Assembly: GCA_022486585.1 (NCBI GenBank)
Contig: JAKVKI010000003.1
Location: 1-64,000, forward strand
Reading direction: 5' to 3'
Length of the DNA stretch: 64,000 nucleotides
From: Megasphaera sp.
Lineage (GTDB): Bacteria > Bacillota > Negativicutes > Veillonellales > Megasphaeraceae
Part shown: positions 63,221 through 64,000 of the stretch, in pieces
Layout: every line of letters starts with the position of its first letter
Position numbering within the stretch: the stretch's first letter is position 1
Notes under the pieces: model-generated
The model's database searches: none
What the model saw: only the letters and a program-made list of their open reading frames with translations
Told to the model about the DNA's origin: nothing
Program-made: the position numbers and the translations under genes

Positions 63221-64000
63221 ATGGCAAAATCGAAAATACGCTATGTATGCTCTAACTGTGGCAGCATATCTAGTCGTTGGTTAGGGCGATGTCCTCAATG
63301 TGGTGAGTGGAATACGATGATAGAAGAGCAGCAGCCTGCCCAAGTACCGCCGGCTGCTGCCCATAGGCAACGCAGCGGTGACGGCTGCAAAGCAGCGTCC
63401 TTGCAGGATATTGCTATGGAAAAAATGACCCGTATTGCAACTGGTATTGGTGAGCTGGACCGGGTCCTTGGCGGCGGTATCGTACCAGGTGCGTTGATTT
63501 TGCTGAGCGGTGATCCTGGTATCGGTAAATCGACCTTGGTTTTGCAGATTGCCGCCGCTGTTTGCGACCAGTCTGGTATAGTGCTATATGGATCAGGCGA
63601 AGAATCAGCTGGACAGATCAAGCTGAGAGCACAGCGGTTGGGCATTGAATCAGCCAGCCTCATCATTCAGGCAGATACGTCTCTCGATGCTGTCCTCGAT
63701 GAAGCACAGCGTCGTAGACCGGCACTTGTTGTGGTCGATTCGATCCAAACCATGTTTTGTAATGATATTGATGGGACACCAGGCAGTCTGGCTCAAATAC
63801 GGGAGAGCACGAGCCGGTTGATGACTTTTGCCAAAACAATGGATATCCCCGTTATCGTCATTGGTCATGTGACCAAAGAAGGGACTATTGCAGGCCCTCG
63901 TATGATGGAACACATGGTAGATGTCGTATTATATTTTGAAGGGGAACGGAATTACCAGTTTCGTGTTTTACGCAGTATCAAAAACCGATTCGGATCGACG
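63221..64000 (+). CDS. radA: RadA, DNA repair ATPase (3' truncated by window end)
   Basis: 260 codons are visible and the frame is open at the window edge. The N-terminal zinc finger CSNCGSISSRWLGRCPQCG is at residues 10-28, Walker A GDPGIGKST at about 97-105, Walker B VVVDSIQT at about 168, and the RadA-specific KNRFG motif is at the very end of the visible part. RadA/Sms is a RecA-like branch-migration helicase. AGGAGAGG ends 2 bases before the ATG with GGAG 5 bases away. It follows clpC by 8 bp, the conserved clpC-radA order. Confidence 0.95.
   Translation, partial: MAKSKIRYVCSNCGSISSRWLGRCPQCGEWNTMIEEQQPAQVPPAAAHRQRSGDGCKAASLQDIAMEKMTRIATGIGELDRVLGGGIVPGALILLSGDPGIGKSTLVLQIAAAVCDQSGIVLYGSGEESAGQIKLRAQRLGIESASLIIQADTSLDAVLDEAQRRRPALVVVDSIQTMFCNDIDGTPGSLAQIRESTSRLMTFAKTMDIPVIVIGHVTKEGTIAGPRMMEHMVDVVLYFEGERNYQFRVLRSIKNRFGST

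Overview
The window reads as chromosomal DNA of a low-to-medium GC Firmicute. The most likely group is the Negativicutes (a Veillonellaceae/Megasphaera-like anaerobe). Pointers are the ctsR-mcsA-mcsB-clpC-radA block, RNase M5, TrmK, TmcAL and HemZ (all Firmicute-type), a single-chain pyruvate:ferredoxin oxidoreductase with very strong codon bias, acetate kinase, and split transketolase. The genus call is inference from gene content; no 16S rRNA is present.

Region 1 (1-7114) is accessory. It holds the 3' end of a BREX type 1-like phage-defence locus: a 5'-truncated AlbA_2/RecG-C-like ATP-binding regulator, then pglZ, then brxL. Upstream members (brxA, brxB, brxC, pglX) would lie to the left of the window. 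Between the regulator and pglZ is a striking array of eleven CTAG-centred units spaced about one helical turn apart, followed by two 17-bp direct repeats. Downstream of brxL are about 0.7 kb without an intact gene but with a decayed frame, ending at a tRNA-Lys gene whose 3' end faces the accessory block, a typical island boundary.

Region 2 (7115-18416) is a mixed housekeeping stretch: tRNA-Lys(CTT), a PHP histidinol-phosphatase, an exported metallophosphatase, a YibE/F membrane protein, queD-queE, tRNA-Val(GAC), the two halves of transketolase, an EamA exporter with its cupin-type XRE regulator, a class I aminotransferase and a DUF805 protein. Two very small membrane proteins (40 and 27 residues) with convincing translation signals are added.

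Region 3 (18584-28867) is one long, tightly packed, partly overlapping plus-strand series for tRNA modification, mismatch repair and rRNA maturation: miaB, mutS, mutL, an RsmJ-like methyltransferase, miaA, a PLP C-S lyase-like gene, rnmV and rsmA. Facing it on the minus strand are clpB, gltS and tmcAL.

Region 4 (34539-42285) is energy metabolism: a lipoprotein, ackA, a HAD phosphatase, then a LysR regulator divergent from a 3.5-kb pyruvate:ferredoxin oxidoreductase gene. The por upstream region carries two perfect palindromes with shared TAATAC/GTATTA half-sites.

Region 5 (42453-58425) is a second long plus-strand series: recJ, rel, dtd, an MBL-fold hydrolase, an AI-2E family permease, a Fur regulator, hemZ, hisS, aspS, a DapF-fold racemase close to CntK, trmK, a Nif3-like gene, thiE and a dicarboxylate/amino-acid symporter.

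Region 6 (58569-64000) is the class III heat-shock operon ctsR-mcsA-mcsB-clpC-radA (radA cut by the window end). Its promoter and the clpB promoter share an AGTCAAA-type direct repeat overlapping the core promoter. The McsB here lacks several residues that the family uses for ATP binding and catalysis, which makes the local protein-quality-control circuit the most unusual of the housekeeping modules.
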